Positions 41,990 through 55,038 of a stretch of DNA of 64,000 nt are shown one piece after another. The position numbers were made by a program, and so were the translations under genes. The notes under the pieces were generated by a model. It made no database searches. It saw nothing but the letters and a program-made list of their open reading frames with translations, and had not been told where the DNA came from. Each line of letters opens with the position of its first letter. Within the stretch, counting starts at the first letter, position 1. This stretch comes from Nyssa sinensis (lineage: Eukaryota > Streptophyta > Magnoliopsida > Cornales > Nyssaceae): positions 6,647,501 through 6,711,500 of the forward strand of contig CM018032.1 in assembly GCA_008638375.1 (NCBI GenBank), in the 5' to 3' direction.

Positions 41990-43726
41990 GTTAGCAGTAA
42001 AATTTTCTCAATTATTTATTTGTTTTATGTTCATAGTTAGCCCATGCTGTGTCTGTTGGGTGTGATGGGATCTGATCCTGGCTTCATCATCTTAACCTTC
42101 AGGATTGTAGGCTGCCTTGTCTTTTTAACTGTTTTGTTATCAATATTGACAAAAATAAAGTACAAACACTAACCCATTTACTACAAGTTAATGGGGTCTC
42201 TCAACTAAGAGTAACTTATAATCAACAATAATATTATAGGAAAGTCAACCATTTCCAATGCTTACAAATACCACAAACAATGAATGCATGACAACATGAG
42301 AAGGTTAGATGTATGGCAATTTTACCTTTACAAACAGAGAGGTTGTTTTCACGATTCAAATTCATAAATTTTAAGTCATAATAAAATAATTTTATCGTTG
42401 CACCAAGGTCGATTGTCTAATAAATGCACTACAATGCATGTTTACCATACGTAATAAAGATCCATAACAACACTACCCATTGTGAATTGCCTAGAATTTC
42501 TATTGTACACCCATAATGGTGGATGACTGTGAAGTATAGAAAGTATAATAAATAATTGAGGCAAGGGGTGGAAAGAATATGGAAAATCTAAAAGGTACTT
42601 CTAGGAGACAATGGTGATAGTTTCCTTTTTGTTTTTTTTGTTTTTTTGTTTTTTTTGATTTCTTTTTTATGGCCAGGAGTATTTTGGACCAATTTATGCA
42701 CACCAAACTAAGTCTCCTTTCTAAAGATAACTTCACTTCTAATAAATCAAAAGATCTTAGAAAGAAAAACTTTTACATCCAAAAACAAATGTGCTCCTTA
42801 ACAATCTGCTGCATCGCCTCACTCAACAATACCAAATGGTAGACTATCTTGCAAGACATACATAATGTGAGGCTTTCAGTTATATATATGTTGCTGTATC
42901 ACAAGGAAAGTCATGGAAATTGCAAACTAACTTAGTATTAGCATTTCATAGTGTTAGGGTGTTTGTGTCATAAATTCATTTGGATTCATGATGATCTGTT
43001 TGTAATTCAAGATGACCCGAAATTCTTTTGACTTGGTCCGTTTTGTCTCTTATGGTATAACTCACTTATATAATAATATAATCTTTTAGAGTTTTTGACT
43101 TATGAAAAGATAGCTGTCATTGGAAAAAAAGAAATTTCGAGTTTTGAGAGTTTTTTTTTAGTCTTGTAATCTCTTTGATACATAGTGGACTGAACATTGC
43201 TGCCTGTGGATGTATGCATCTTGCCGAACCATATAAATCTTGCGTCTTCTCTGTATGTTTTGTTTATTTTTGTTTGTCTGAGATTGATTTATTGTTTATT
43301 TGATTACTTTTGCACAACACATAGATGATACTTAAGCTTGTGCGTGATCAAAACACTTGTTTTCTTTTTTAGTAATGATCAGAGATTTTGCAATTGATTC
43401 GTATCTCAAATGGGTAAACCTCACTCCCCTCTTTCCACAAATATTTAACACTTGTGAGAAAGGAAGAATTGAACTCAAGACAAGGCAGAGATTACTTGTC
43501 CCAAAATCCTTCATGCCCAAGTCTGCCTTTCCCATCAACAAATGGGCCTTGAAATTTTAGGCCATCCCAACAAGACGGGCCTATATTATGACCCAAACCT
43601 AGTGTTACAATTGATTTGTAATGGCATAAAAAATAGTTGGATCACTTATATTCTTATTTTGCTCCAAAAGCCATTTTTAAGAGAATTGAAGTAGCTACTT
43701 TTCCACTAAATTTGGGCAACCGATTG
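41990..43726. other. Intergenic, nothing recognised
   Basis: AT-rich; a T-tract with interspersed G at 42629-42665. An open + stretch at 43357-43560 has no recognised similarity. Confidence 0.4.
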
Positions 43727-43734
43727 GTTTTCGG

Positions 43735-44242
43735 TAGGGGTGGCAAATTTTACTTAAACCCAAGAACCTGCTTAAATTCGTTTATTAGTTAATGAATTTT
43801 GAGTGATTCATTTAAAATATGGGTGAGGTGAGAAAATTAGTCTTTTATATGAGTAAAAAAGAGGTTGAAAATGAGTTGTGTAATAATTAACACCCTACCT
43901 CTATCTCTTACGATCTTGTCTCAAGATAATTGGAGAACTAAAGTGACTATACTAAATGAATTTTAAAAAATTAAATAATTTAATATTAAAATATATAATA
44001 AAACTCTAATAAATATATAATATATATAAATGCTTTTAATGCTTTGTTCATATATACAAATATAAATATTTTTGTAATATAAAATTATAATAGTGTTTAA
44101 ATTAGGGAGTTGTATATGTTTAATAAAATCTAATAATAGAGTTCTTATATAATTCAATAATTAAGTAAATCGGTTCCGATTTTAATTATATGTATGTATA
44201 TATGTTATATACCTACTATTTATATGTTATATATATAGCAGG

Positions 44243-44287
<45 letters not shown>

Positions 44288-45310
44288 ACATGTTATATAT
44301 ATATTATATAAGATTTTATGAATTTATTATTCAACAGGTTACATATATATGTGTGTGTGTGTGTGTGTATGTGTATGTATGTTTGTTTGTATATATGTTA
44401 TATACAGATTCTATATATTTTATATATATATAAGAGATTATATATATTATATATGCGCCAATTTATATATATATATATATATATAAATAATGAAATTGAT
44501 TGGGTGTGCAGTACATGAAGTTCATTTGATATATATACCAATGAATAGAGTTTTACTGTAAAAGTATTAGTAAATCAATGCATTTGTACTTAGTGAATAT
44601 GAATTTAAATTGATATATATATATATATATAAGCATGCATATATTATGTATTTCATTATAAAATATAAAGTATAAATAATAGTAATTGATTATTTGCCGA
44701 CAACGAAGTAAAGACATTACTCGTGAGTTCACACACAATAACTAGATTATGAAATATTATATATATATATATATCTTGATTATTTATATAAATATATATA
44801 ATATATTATATTAATGTTGTAAATGTATAATATAATATATATATATATATATAAATATAATACTTGTAAATACACTCTATATATAATCTTCTTATTTTTT
44901 ATTTGGAATTCGGTTCTTGGGTTGTGTTAGTTTACTTGAACTTTCAACCGCAACCAACTCGAATATTGCGATTCTGGAATCGACCCAACCCAAACTATCT
45001 TTATAACTTACTCAAGCCAACTCATTCGGTTCAGGTTCGGTTTGGATTAGTTCGGGTTTACGATTCTCAATTTTTTGTGCATCTCTATGCTACATATTAA
45101 AAAAAAGATTTTTTTTTTTTGAAAAAAAGTTTAGACTTGATGGGGTATAAAATAAAAATATATAATAAGAAAATATCAAATATGAGTTGAATTTGGGTTA
45201 ACTTGACCCATATTTTACCTGTCCATATTTGACCCATTAAATTTAGATCTAACCTATATTATACCCAACCTATTTACAATCCATCCAAACTCATCGATTT
45301 TGCCGGCCTA
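43735..45310. mobile_element. hAT-type element (TAGGGGTGGCAAA), 1.58 kb
   Basis: The left end TAGGGGTGGCAAATTT pairs with the inverted right end TAGGCCGGCAAAATCG. Flanks gttttcgg (43727-43734) and gtttttgg (45311-45318) agree at 7 of 8. The interior is swollen by AT/GT microsatellites (44248-44275, 44350-44370, 44463-44485, 44612-44629, 44837-44852) and has text of the type CGGTTCAGGTTCGG near the right end, typical of this repeat family. No transposase. Confidence 0.65.
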
Positions 45311-45318
45311 GTTTTTGG

Positions 45319-45820
45319 ACTTGAGAAAGAGGAAGCCCAATTTATTGATTCTTGTAGAGGAAGAATGTTTGAAGGAACTAAATCATTGAAATTTTATTTT
45401 ATTTTGTAATATTTTATAAAATAATATCACTTTCTTAGATCCAAAGAAACATTCTTTCTAATTTTTTTATGGCTTGGACTAACCTTTCATACTGAATTTC
45501 AAGGAATTTTTTTTTTTGAGTAATTTTTTACTTTTAAATATACCATACCTACCACTTAATAATCCAAAGCATCAACACCCCCTCCCCCAAAAGAGAGAGA
45601 ATAAATAAATAAATAGAATTTGTATAAATATATATATATATATATATTAATATTTCATTCTACATATTAGTTTATTATTATTTTTCATTTATATTCTGGG
45701 TAGTGATGGTGCCTGCACATGGAAGGTTGGTTCATTTTAATGTAAATCATAATCACAAACACATTTCATTTTCTAAGTTTTACTCTTCTTTTTATAATCC
45801 AAGTTGGGCTCATGTTTCCG

Positions 45821-45861
<41 letters not shown>

Positions 45862-46498
45862 TTGCAAATTCACTCGAACATTAATTATAATAGATGGATA
45901 AATTAATTTAATTTATGATTAAATAAATTAATTTAATTTATGACTAAATAAAAATAATATTCACATTATGTAAGCACATGAATGAGACTTTTGAACCGAT
46001 TTGACCCAGTAGTTGAACTGGTCAATCCTCAACCTATCCTTTAAAAAATAGGCTGAGATATTACTTGAACTAATGGCTGATAGTATGTAGGCACATACAA
46101 CTAAAAATATTCACAAAACCTAACTGCATTAAATATACCAAATTTGACTATGAATATCTATATATGCAAGTCACATGCACGGAGAGAGAGGCACCTACCT
46201 ACCGGTAGTGTCCTGAAATAAATTTGATTTAAATGTGACCTACAACAAACTACAAAGAATGTCACCTTCACTAGGACCACCATAACTCAAATTTACAATT
46301 ACGAAAACACATGTGCCCAATTAAGTAAAACATATCATAATTTTCTTTCTTGTAGGTCTATTATGCTGACCCACAACCATTAGATGAAATGAGGTGACAC
46401 TTTATATTCAAATAGCTAGAGAGGAATGATGGTTCATTTGATAAGACAAAATATTTGTCAAATTCAACTAATTAATTGATTTCTAGTGATATAGGTCT
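45319..46498. other. Intergenic, AT-rich, microsatellites
   Basis: TA runs at 45629-45648 and 45828-45858. A short direct repeat AAATTAATTTAATTTATGA occurs at about 45899 and 45925. No gene. Confidence 0.4.
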
Positions 46499-47330
46499 TT
46501 ACCCGATCCTTGTGTGACACGTGTTTGCTAAATTTTAATATACCTTGTACCACTAAAAATAGTTTGTTGACAATACAATATAATAATAGTAACTTTATTG
46601 GTGATTTGACCACAAACTATATAGTTTTGATTGATGCAGAGTTTGTGGAGTTTTTAGTAAGGATGCAATTTGAGCGGGTCAACCCGAATCCAATTCGAGT
46701 TCGGTTTGAATTTTTTAGGGTTCAAGTTTCATCTTTTATACTTTGGATTGGATTTGGGTAAAAGAATTCAACCTTGATTTAAATTAGGGTTGGGTTTTCG
46801 GGTTCACGGGCCGGTTCGGATCAGATTCGGGCTGACAATTTTAAAACTTGAGTTGGACTTGAATATGACTCAACCCAATAGTGCCCTGCCTGAATTGCAC
46901 CCCTAGTCTTTAGTGGCTCTTAAGGCTATTCAATTGACTTGTAAATAGGATTAAGAGATGTTATTTTGAAAGGGTAATCAATTGGAACTATTAATAGCAT
47001 CTGTTCTTTTGATGATGATTCTTTTTCAGGGGGTATGATCAGATATGATGTTTTGGGGTTTTCGTAGGTATGGTATGTAATTTTGTTAGATGCAGAGTAA
47101 ATATGGTTATACATGACCTTACTTGCCGTGGAAAATATGTAGATAGTGAGACGGTGTGGATCGAAAATGCCCCTTCTTTTATTTCTCATGTTCATTTGAT
47201 CGGCATAGCATCTCCATCTCAATAATGAGCTGATGTTCGTACTGTGTAATCCTTGTTTTATTTCGTATGCTCTAGAAGTTTTAGTTTTGCCTCTTACTTT
47301 ATGAATAAAATTCACATCTCTTCTCTCAAA
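46499..47330 (+). pseudogene. LINE-type RNase H remnant, split by a MITE
   Basis: Before the MITE: NNSNFIGDLTT and AEFVEFL. Directly after it: VALKAIQLTCK; then near 47083-47210, CRVNMVIHDLTCRGKYV and ETVWIENAPSFISHV. These fit the order of the RNase H fold of plant LINEs (the AE-x-AL helix, the N-x-AH-LA-x-A segment, then VWIE-x-P). Several stops and shifts. It could instead come from a related domesticated RNase H-like gene, but the decay favours a dead copy. Confidence 0.5.
46659..46905. mobile_element. hAT-type MITE, 247 bp
   Basis: The left end AAGGATGCAATTTGAGCGGG pairs with the inverted right end TAGGGGTGCAATTCAGGCAG. Flanks tttttagt (46651-46658) and tctttagt (46907-46914) agree at 7 of 8 and are both preceded by g. 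The interior has CGGGTTCACGGG-type repeats. The RNase H reading resumes in register across the site once the MITE and one target copy are removed. Confidence 0.75.
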
Positions 47331-48484
47331 ACAGAAAGAAAATCCAATATATAATTTTTTGAAAGAAAAATAGAAGAATCATTATGCAGCCTAATTAAGC
47401 AGTTAAGATAGATTTTTGTCATGACAAGGGGATAGAAAAGAAGGATTTGGATCATGGAAATTACCATATTAAAGATGAAGATTTGTGAGTTGGGAGAGAA
47501 TTAATTATGAGATTAAGGGAAAATAAAAGGATTGTTTTTATAAATTATCCAAGACAATCCACACAATGGACTTACGTAGATGTTCTGTTGAGGTTTGAAA
47601 GTATGGATTATAGATATAGACATATTATAAGTAGCAATCGACTCTTTAATAATGGATAGCTAAAAAAGTATTAATCAAGACAATTATTAATTATAAAATT
47701 TATTTAGAATTATTACTAATGAATTTTTTTTCACAAATATATGATCATATATACCATAATAAAGGACATGCATATATTTTCTCAAGGATGATTATATTTT
47801 TTAAAATCTAGCTAATTGATAGGATGAACGATACTAAAACTCTACTAACTCTCCCTCCCCGCCTTACTCCTATGGAAACTTAGAACCCTCCGATTCCTTA
47901 CGAGAACGAGTAAGTAATGTCATTGAATTACTGTCCACATCGGCCAAAAGACTTACCAACTATTACAGATTTTTAAAGTATTAAACATGATTATTGGAGA
48001 GTTTGCTTTAAGTAAAAATGAGTACATTTATGAGAACTTTCAGCTTCCCTTCGAATAGCAATTTGCCCTAGTGAGAGTGAGGCTGCAGAACTGGGCTTCT
48101 GAAGGCATGGTCACAATATGGTCCCTTGGCATTATGTAATCATTTCCCTGGGACCTATGGTGATTTTATTTGGTGCAAACTCATCACTTCATTGATACTC
48201 CTTCCCCTCCCAGTCCTCATTGGGTCAAGTTTCGAAGTGGTCCTTTTCCTTTTTTCTTTTTCTCTGAAAATATAGTTGGAATGATGAAATATAAAAGGAG
48301 CTCCATGGAAAATCCTGGTGTGTTGGGGAGGGTTGACCCATAATGATAGATTAGGAGATTGAAGTCTCTAATTTTGCCTTCTTTTCTTTTAGATGTGATA
48401 TCATCCCAGTACTTCTATCAGTCATACCACTGCCAGTCATCCTCCCATCAATATCATCATCATGTTCAGTTGTACAACTACTTA
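47331..48484. other. Intergenic, nothing recognised
   Basis: AT-rich single-copy-looking sequence without an ORF above background. Confidence 0.4.
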
Positions 48485-48850
48485 CACTGCAAGAGAAGCA
48501 CGTGTGTCACTAAAAGTCTGAAAAGTGTAGTTAAAGACTTTTAGTGACATTCAAATGAGGGCGTTATCAAGAAGTAGCGACACTAATAAAAAAAAGTAAC
48601 CTTGTTCAAGCGCCGTTGAAAAAAAAAAGAGTGACACTAAAGGTGCGTGATGGAGGTGTTGTGCGTCACTAATATAGGCTTCTAGTGATGTCTAACTGTG
48701 CGTTGCTAAAAGTAAGCTTTAACAACTAACAACTGTACGTTGCAAAAAGTAATGTGACACTTTCAATTCCAACCATTTGTGCATCGCTAAAAGTGTGTTA
48801 GTTTTAGCGAAGAACAATTGTGTGTTGCTAAAAGTAATTTTGTTAAATTT
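48485..48850 (+). mobile_element. CACTA-like end with subterminal repeats
   Basis: CACTGCAAGAGAAG at 48487-48500 resembles the CACTACAAGAAA-type terminus of CACTA elements. It is followed by many short motifs in both orientations, TCACTAAAAGT, TTTTAGTGACA, GTTGCTAAAAGTAA and GCATCGCTAAAAGTG, as is usual in the subterminal zone of this superfamily. I found no matching right end, so this is either a truncated copy or one whose other end has decayed. Confidence 0.55.
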
Positions 48851-49149
48851 TGTTATATTTTACTTAATGTATTTCAATTTATTCCTGTTTGAAATCTATT
48901 TCACTAGTCGTGATATAAAACAATTACATACATTGTAAAAATGAAATATAAAAAAATGAACACACACACACACACATATATATATAATTTAATTACAGTA
49001 ATAAATGTACAATTTTTCATTAAAATCAAAAATTGATTAACGTTTGACGAAGTGCAAATACAGATGTTGCAAAAAAAAGAGTTAGTCCTGATGCACAGGT
49101 GAGGTGATGCAAAAATCTGATCAATCAAAAATAAAGATCAAATACTTAT

Positions 49150-50335
49150 AAGATAAGTTTATTTTGTCATCTATGAGGTGTGTGATACAGTTTTGGGACA
49201 GTTAGACCATTATCGGACCTTTTGGCAACTCAAAACCCCAAATCTGGGTCATTTTGAAACATTAGGTTTCTAAAGTGATTCTTTTTTGCATAAGTTCAAA
49301 TCGGGGATTGGAATTCCATGTCATCAATTTCTACATGTCTATTTTTTCATTGTGAGGCAGTTTGGGGTAGTTAGACTATTATCAGGACGTTGGCTCGCTC
49401 AGAATCCTAAATATGGATTGTTTTGAAAACTTAGGTTTCTAAAATGACTCTTTTTTGTATAAGTCGCAAGCAGTGGACTGAGATTTTGTGTCATCGGTTT
49501 ATACAAATCTATTTTGTCATTTGTGAGGTGTGTGATGCAATTTCGGGCCAGTTAGACCGTTATCGGGCCTATTAGTTGCTCAAAATCCAAAGTTTGGGTA
49601 ATTTTAAAAAATTATGTTTCTAAAGTGATTCTTTCTTACATAAGTTTCAAACTAGGGATTGAAATTCTGTGTCATCAGTTTCTACAATTTGTTGTGATGC
49701 AGTTTTAGAACAGTTAGATCAATATCGAGCCTTTTGGCTGCTTTAAAACCCCAAGTCTAGGTCACTTTGGAAAATTAGGTTTTCAAAGTGACCCTTGCTT
49801 GCATAAGTGGCAAATGAGGGATTGGAATTTCGTTCTATCAGTTTTTAGGAGTCTATTTTATCATTTGTGAGGTGTGTGAAGTGATTTTGGAGTAGTTAGA
49901 CCATTATTGGGCCTTTTGGTCGCTCAAAACCTCTCATATAGGTCATTTTAGAAACTTAAGTTTATAAAATGACTATTTCTTATATAAGTTGCAAGTTGGA
50001 GATTGAATTTTGATTTTTTAAGTTTTTACAATTATATTTTTTTATTTGTGAGGTGTGTGAGTTGGTTTTGGTATAGTTAGATCATGATCAGGCCTTCAGA
50101 CCACTCAAAACCCTAAATATGGGTCATTTTGAAAACTTAGGTTTCTAAAATGACTCTTTCTTGCATAAGTTACAATTTAGGAATCGAAATTTGGTGTCAT
50201 CACTTTATATAAGTATACTTTATCATTTGTAAGGTGTGTGATATAGTTTCGGGGTAGTCAGACTGTTATCAAGCCTTTTGGCTGCTCAAATCCCCAAGTC
50301 TTAAGTCATTTTAGAAAATTAAGTTATTTCTCTCT
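49150..50335 (+). repeat. Seven-copy tandem array, period 181 bp
   Basis: The anchor GTTAGAC (and variants) falls at 49201, 49370, 49551, 49713, 49894, 50075 and 50256. Spacings are 169, 181, 162, 181, 181 and 181, so the basic unit is 181 bp and two units have deletions. Each unit has TTGTGAGGTGTGTGA, CAGTTAGACC-TTATC, GGGCCTTTTGGCTGCTCAAA, a TAGGTTTCTAAA(A/G)TGA block and GCATAAGTTGCAA. Units differ from each other at many sites. It carries no ORF and has no CRISPR-like repeat/spacer alternation. Confidence 0.9.
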
Positions 50336-50733
50336 CCTTTTAAAAGTGGGAGGAGACAGAAGGAATTGATTAGGTAGTTAGTGATTACCCATTTTGTCCC
50401 TACTTTTTAAAATAAGTGAATTCCTATTTTATTCTTTATGCTCACATAATAAAACAGCACCACTCTTTTCATTTCTCTCCTCTATCTTTTCCAAGCAAGA
50501 TGGAAAAATTACACTATATTTTTCATTTTTTTTTTCATCAGTTATCCAAGCATGGAAGAGGAATTTAATTCTTCTCTCGTCTCATTTCTCTCATAATTAG
50601 TGTTATCCTCTCCTTTTTTCCCCCTCTTACTTATCCAATGATAGTGTTAGAGAGTCGGTTGTAACATTTCCCAATAGGCCTACTGCTTATACTTTTATTC
50701 CCCAACTACATATTTTAAATCTATCATTATATT

Positions 50734-50764
<31 letters not shown>

Positions 50765-51533
50765 ATATATGTATTTATATGTATACTAGTTGGATGCCTG
50801 CGCCATGCACGGACCTAATCTATTATATATGCCAAGAAAAAATTACATGAATTAATGAATGGTAACTCTATAAATAAGTATTAAAAATGATAAAATGGTC
50901 CATCAAAAAATGAATGGCAAGTCCATAAATACAAGTAATCAAAGATGGATCAAACATTCATAAAAAGATGACCAACCGATAATCTCGTAAATAGCAATAG
51001 ATTAATAAATGAAGGGTAAAAGAGTAAATTAGGCATGATGGGAAAAAATAAAAAATTGGACAAAACAAGAGGGTAAACAAAGTAAATAACAATAAATTAA
51101 TGACTAATGAGAAAAATTGTCATTTTACAATGACGAACAACCCTCACTTTTATATAAGTAATATTTTTATATAAGTAATATATATAGTTGGTGGGACTTG
51201 TATCATTCCTTGGACTTAAAAATACACAACACGGTTGAATTTTCTTTTGGGGGAGGAGGGTGAGGCTACACTCCAACCCAAACAAATGTGTGTGGGAGTG
51301 TGAATAACACAATTTAGGGGTTATTAGAAATGGGAATAGATCCTTTATTATCTTTCACGTTGATAATTGTCATTTTAAGTCGATTAGTAGTGCCAATAGC
51401 TTGTTGTGTGGTGTACAATTTCTTTATTTTTTCCCAAAAAAATTATGAACTTCAAAATAAAGTAAATCTAAGAGTAAATCACAAATAACTAAATTCCCTA
51501 CAATTTTAAGGTGATAAATAGATGTATTAGAAA
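50336..51533. other. Intergenic, nothing recognised
   Basis: AT-rich. An inverted AT microsatellite cluster at 50732-50785 and a small direct repeat TTATATAAGTAATAT at about 51149 and 51168. No gene. Confidence 0.4.
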
Positions 51534-51675
51534 GTGGACTTTGGTGCAATGATAAAGTTGTTCTAGTGTGATCTAGAGGTCATAGGTTGGAGTGGCAAAA
51601 ACATTCTCTTCTATTATAAGAACAAAGTTGTGTACTTTTAACCCTTTTTAGTGAGTCTTGTGCACCCTCTTCTTA
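51534..51675 (+). mobile_element. Au-like SINE, old copy
   Basis: Box A-like TTGGTGCAATGATAAAGTTG, box B-like GGTCATAGGTTGGAGT, then a 3' part ending GAGTCTTGTGCACCC, comparable with the GGGAGCCTCGTGCACTGG end of the copy at 36285. No target duplication found. Confidence 0.6.
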
Positions 51676-51927
51676 GTTTGAACTTAACAGTCTCTTTATT
51701 CTAGTGAGTATCGTGTTAGTAGCCAACTCTTTTAAAAGCTTAAGCTGATAAGATAATTATAAGTACATCTACTATATTAGATAAGAGAATGTTTCAATTA
51801 TGACACATATATATAGACACACATGCGCGCTAAGATTTCATCACCTCTTTTTAATTTTATTTTGTAATATAATTTTGATTACTAAAATGCTTTAAATGAA
51901 GGGTCACAAATGCTCCTCGTTATGATA

Positions 51928-53365
51928 CATGGGAAGAGGATGGGTAGAAATAACAACATTACATAGGGAGAATATCCTCCGTAATAGTCTTGATTACACT
52001 TTTTACAATAATTTGATTTTTCTAGCTCCAAGGTTATCCTGTGGGATGACTGGTGGGTTGGGGAGTCCCCACTTAGAAGCCAACCACCCCATCCTCCTTA
52101 CCAAAATGAGGAAAATTTGAAAGTCTCTGACATCCTTAATCGGAATGGCCAATAGGACTTTGATAAAGTCCTTACCCCAATTCCGTAGAACATTAAGCTT
52201 GAAACCTTGTCACCCCCGGTGCCTCGGATAACCACCCTTTAGGATACCTTAATCAGAAACTCAAACAGAGGCATTTTCACAACCAAATAAGCCATCTCCA
52301 CCATCTCCCAACAAAGCACCATGACCACTGCAACACGTTGGGAAGAAACTTGGAGATTAAAATGCCTTCAAAAGCTTATGGCCTTCATCTGGCTATGCCT
52401 GCACAATAGTCTTGCCACAAATAAGCTTCAGACTTGCAGAAATATCACTGATAACCCTCAGTGCCCCATTTGTCACTAAGTAGAGGAATCATGCATTCAC
52501 TGCCTCAGGGACTGCACCTTTGCCCAACATGTGTGGACACTAATCTTCACCCCTCAGCAAGTCAAAGAGCAAGAATCAAAACCTTGGCCCCCATTGGATT
52601 GAACCCAATCTGTTGGCAGACCACAACAAAAAAAAAGGCCCTCAAAGAAATGCTCGATGCACTTCCTAACGACCTTATGGGAAATCTGAAAGGCTAGGAA
52701 CGGAATGGTGTTTGAAAATGAAACTCCAGATGCAAACAAGACTTACTTCCAAACATTAAGATTTGCTAATGGGTGTTTAACTGCCTTTGCATGTGATATT
52801 ACTCAAGCCTACCCCCCTCTTTCCGGTTGTGTCAAATGGACCTTCCCTTCCACGGGGATGGATCAAACTAAACACAGATGGAAGTGTTAGAGGAAACCCA
52901 TGAAAAGCAAGCATTGGAGGTCTCGCAAGGGATGACACTGGAAAATGGGTCCTAGGATACTTTGGTTTCATAGGAATCAGCAACAATCTCATGGCAGAGC
53001 TCTAGAGTATTCGTGAAGGGCTAAAGCTCCTCCTTCACCACAATGTTTCATACATCGTGATTGAATCTGATTGTAAAAATGTCATTTCCCTTATGGAAAT
53101 GGAACAAACCAACTCCTTATTTGAAGCCCTGATTTAGGACTGCTGAAACTGCACAGGCCTCTTCCACGTATAGGTTCTCTCACACATTGAAGAAAGGGAA
53201 CAAAAGTGTGGATTGTTTGGCGAATATGGGACAAGAAACACAAGCCCCGCTTGTCATCCTCGAGAAGCCACCGTCTGAGGTGCTAAATTTCCTGAAGTCT
53301 ATTGCCTTTGAGGGGGGCTCCTAACCCTCCTCTTGTTTACTGTTTTGTTTCCGTATCCTCCCTCT
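51928..53365 (+). pseudogene. LINE ORF2 remnant with zinc-binding and RNase H domains
   Basis: In order, across several frames: VILWDDWWVGESPL; FIWLCLHNSLATNKL with CPICH at 52462; a C-x6-H-C-like HCLRDCTFAQHVW; then an RNase H part, KLNTDGSVRGNPGKASIGGL and VIESDCKNVISLM. This is the C-terminal half of the plant LINE group that carries RNase H, unlike the intact LINE at 5448. Stops and shifts show it is dead. The A-rich end lies near 53365-53390. Confidence 0.82.
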
Positions 53366-53390
53366 TATCACCAAAAATAAATAAAAATTT

Positions 53391-54071
53391 GTTCTTGATA
53401 CAAGCAATGTGGAAAAGGCAAAAATACTATACATTATGTATGGATGCAACAATTTGAAGCAATGTGTACAAGAGAGATTGATTTTTTCATATTGAATAGG
53501 CCATCTTGTTTAATTTGATTTTCAAATGTTATTTATTGAGATTTGCTAGACATTTTTCTTAAATAATAGATAACTTTTTCACAAAAAAATAATAATTTAA
53601 TGTTTTTTTTTCCTATAAATTTCCTAAAAACTAGTATATATTAGCCACTGACTGATTGGTTAAGTTTTCTTTTCAGGTGAAAAACTTGAAATGTTAGTTG
53701 AATAAATTATGGCGGGAAAGAGGGCTTTGTTTGGCATTGCCCCCTACCTTTTTTTGGTTGATGTGTCAGTTTTGGTTTTTCAGCCCCCATTTTAACGGCT
53801 AATGTTGGGGAGTTGGTACTCCAAACAAACAAGTGTCATTACCAATAACAGCCAAATTAACTGTAATTTTTATTTTTCCTTTTGGGTTACCTTTCCCTCT
53901 CTTAGACATGAAATATGACCAAATTCTATCCAATTTTTATAATCATATGCATATCATAGTACTTTTTGTTGGAAATGGGAAAGAAACTAGTATTTCTGAC
54001 ATGTTTTGAGCCTTGTTTTATGGCATCATTCAATCTATTTCCTTTCAAATGCTCCACAGATGACCGGATAT

Positions 54072-54149
<78 letters not shown>

Positions 54150-54388
54150 AACCCCACATGGAGAGAAAGGAACACAATCACTGGTGAGGATTTTTGGGAG
54201 GGAAAATAAATTCTTCCCCTCTCAATTCTTAGCCTTTCACAGAAGAGAGTAGACAAATTTAGCTAATTTTGGTGTGTTAACAATCTCAAACCAAGTCAAT
54301 GAAAAAGATTGGAAATAAAAATTAAATCATTTGATATAGTGATTCTTTACCTTAAAAGTATAGAAATCCCCGAGGGTCACAATGGATG
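53391..54388. other. Intergenic with a possible Tourist-like MITE and TA/GA repeat
   Basis: 53719-53840 starts GGGCTTTGTTTGG and ends CCAAACAAACAAG, a weak Tourist-like inverted pair. 54072-54094 is a TA run joined to a GA run at 54096-54148. No gene. Confidence 0.4.
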
Positions 54389-54396
54389 CATATGAC

Positions 54397-55002
54397 TAGG
54401 TCTGGCAAAATGGGAGAGTTTGGCAGGTTTTGAGCGGATTGAAAACAGTTTGGGTCAAAACATATTAGAATTCATATTTGATATGTAATTAAATGGATCA
54501 AATACGGGTTAGGTCACATATAGATCAGATCAACCCAAATCCAATTCGTTATTTTTTTTTCACCCTAATGAAAGAAACATTATATCTAAATTAATCACAA
54601 TAGTTGTTTTACTTTAGATTTCTAAAAAACTCAATAAAACACCATAGCTAAAAAAAAGTTAAGAATACAACTAGAAAATTAATAAGAAATATTCAATGGT
54701 AGTGAAGAAATCAACTCCTTCACATGGAAGAACCAAAGTCATTCGTACAAGGATAATGGCATTAATAATAGTAGTCTTTCTTGAATATATTTTGATGTGA
54801 ATCATGATGCCAACTGTTGTTTATGGAGAAAAATGGTATCCAAAACTCCTAGCAAAGACTAATTCAACTTACTTTGGATCACAAGGTTCTGATTTGTGTT
54901 TTATTTATATGTATGGTGATGTTGAATTATATTTTTCAAATATTAATTTTGTTTTATAATCCATGATACAAGCTTTATTATTTTGTTCTTTCCCAAATAG
55001 AT

Positions 55003-55038
<36 letters not shown>

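Noticed and set aside
46926..47315. 129-codon minus-strand ORF
   Set aside because: The + strand shows RNase H motifs in broken frames; the minus reading has none.
49150..50335. CRISPR-like array
   Set aside because: Units are contiguous, 181 bp and diverged throughout, with no short repeat plus unique spacer; the genome is a plant.
53966..54256. Overlapping ORFs on both strands rich in RE/SL
   Set aside because: Translations of the GA/TA microsatellite at 54072-54148.
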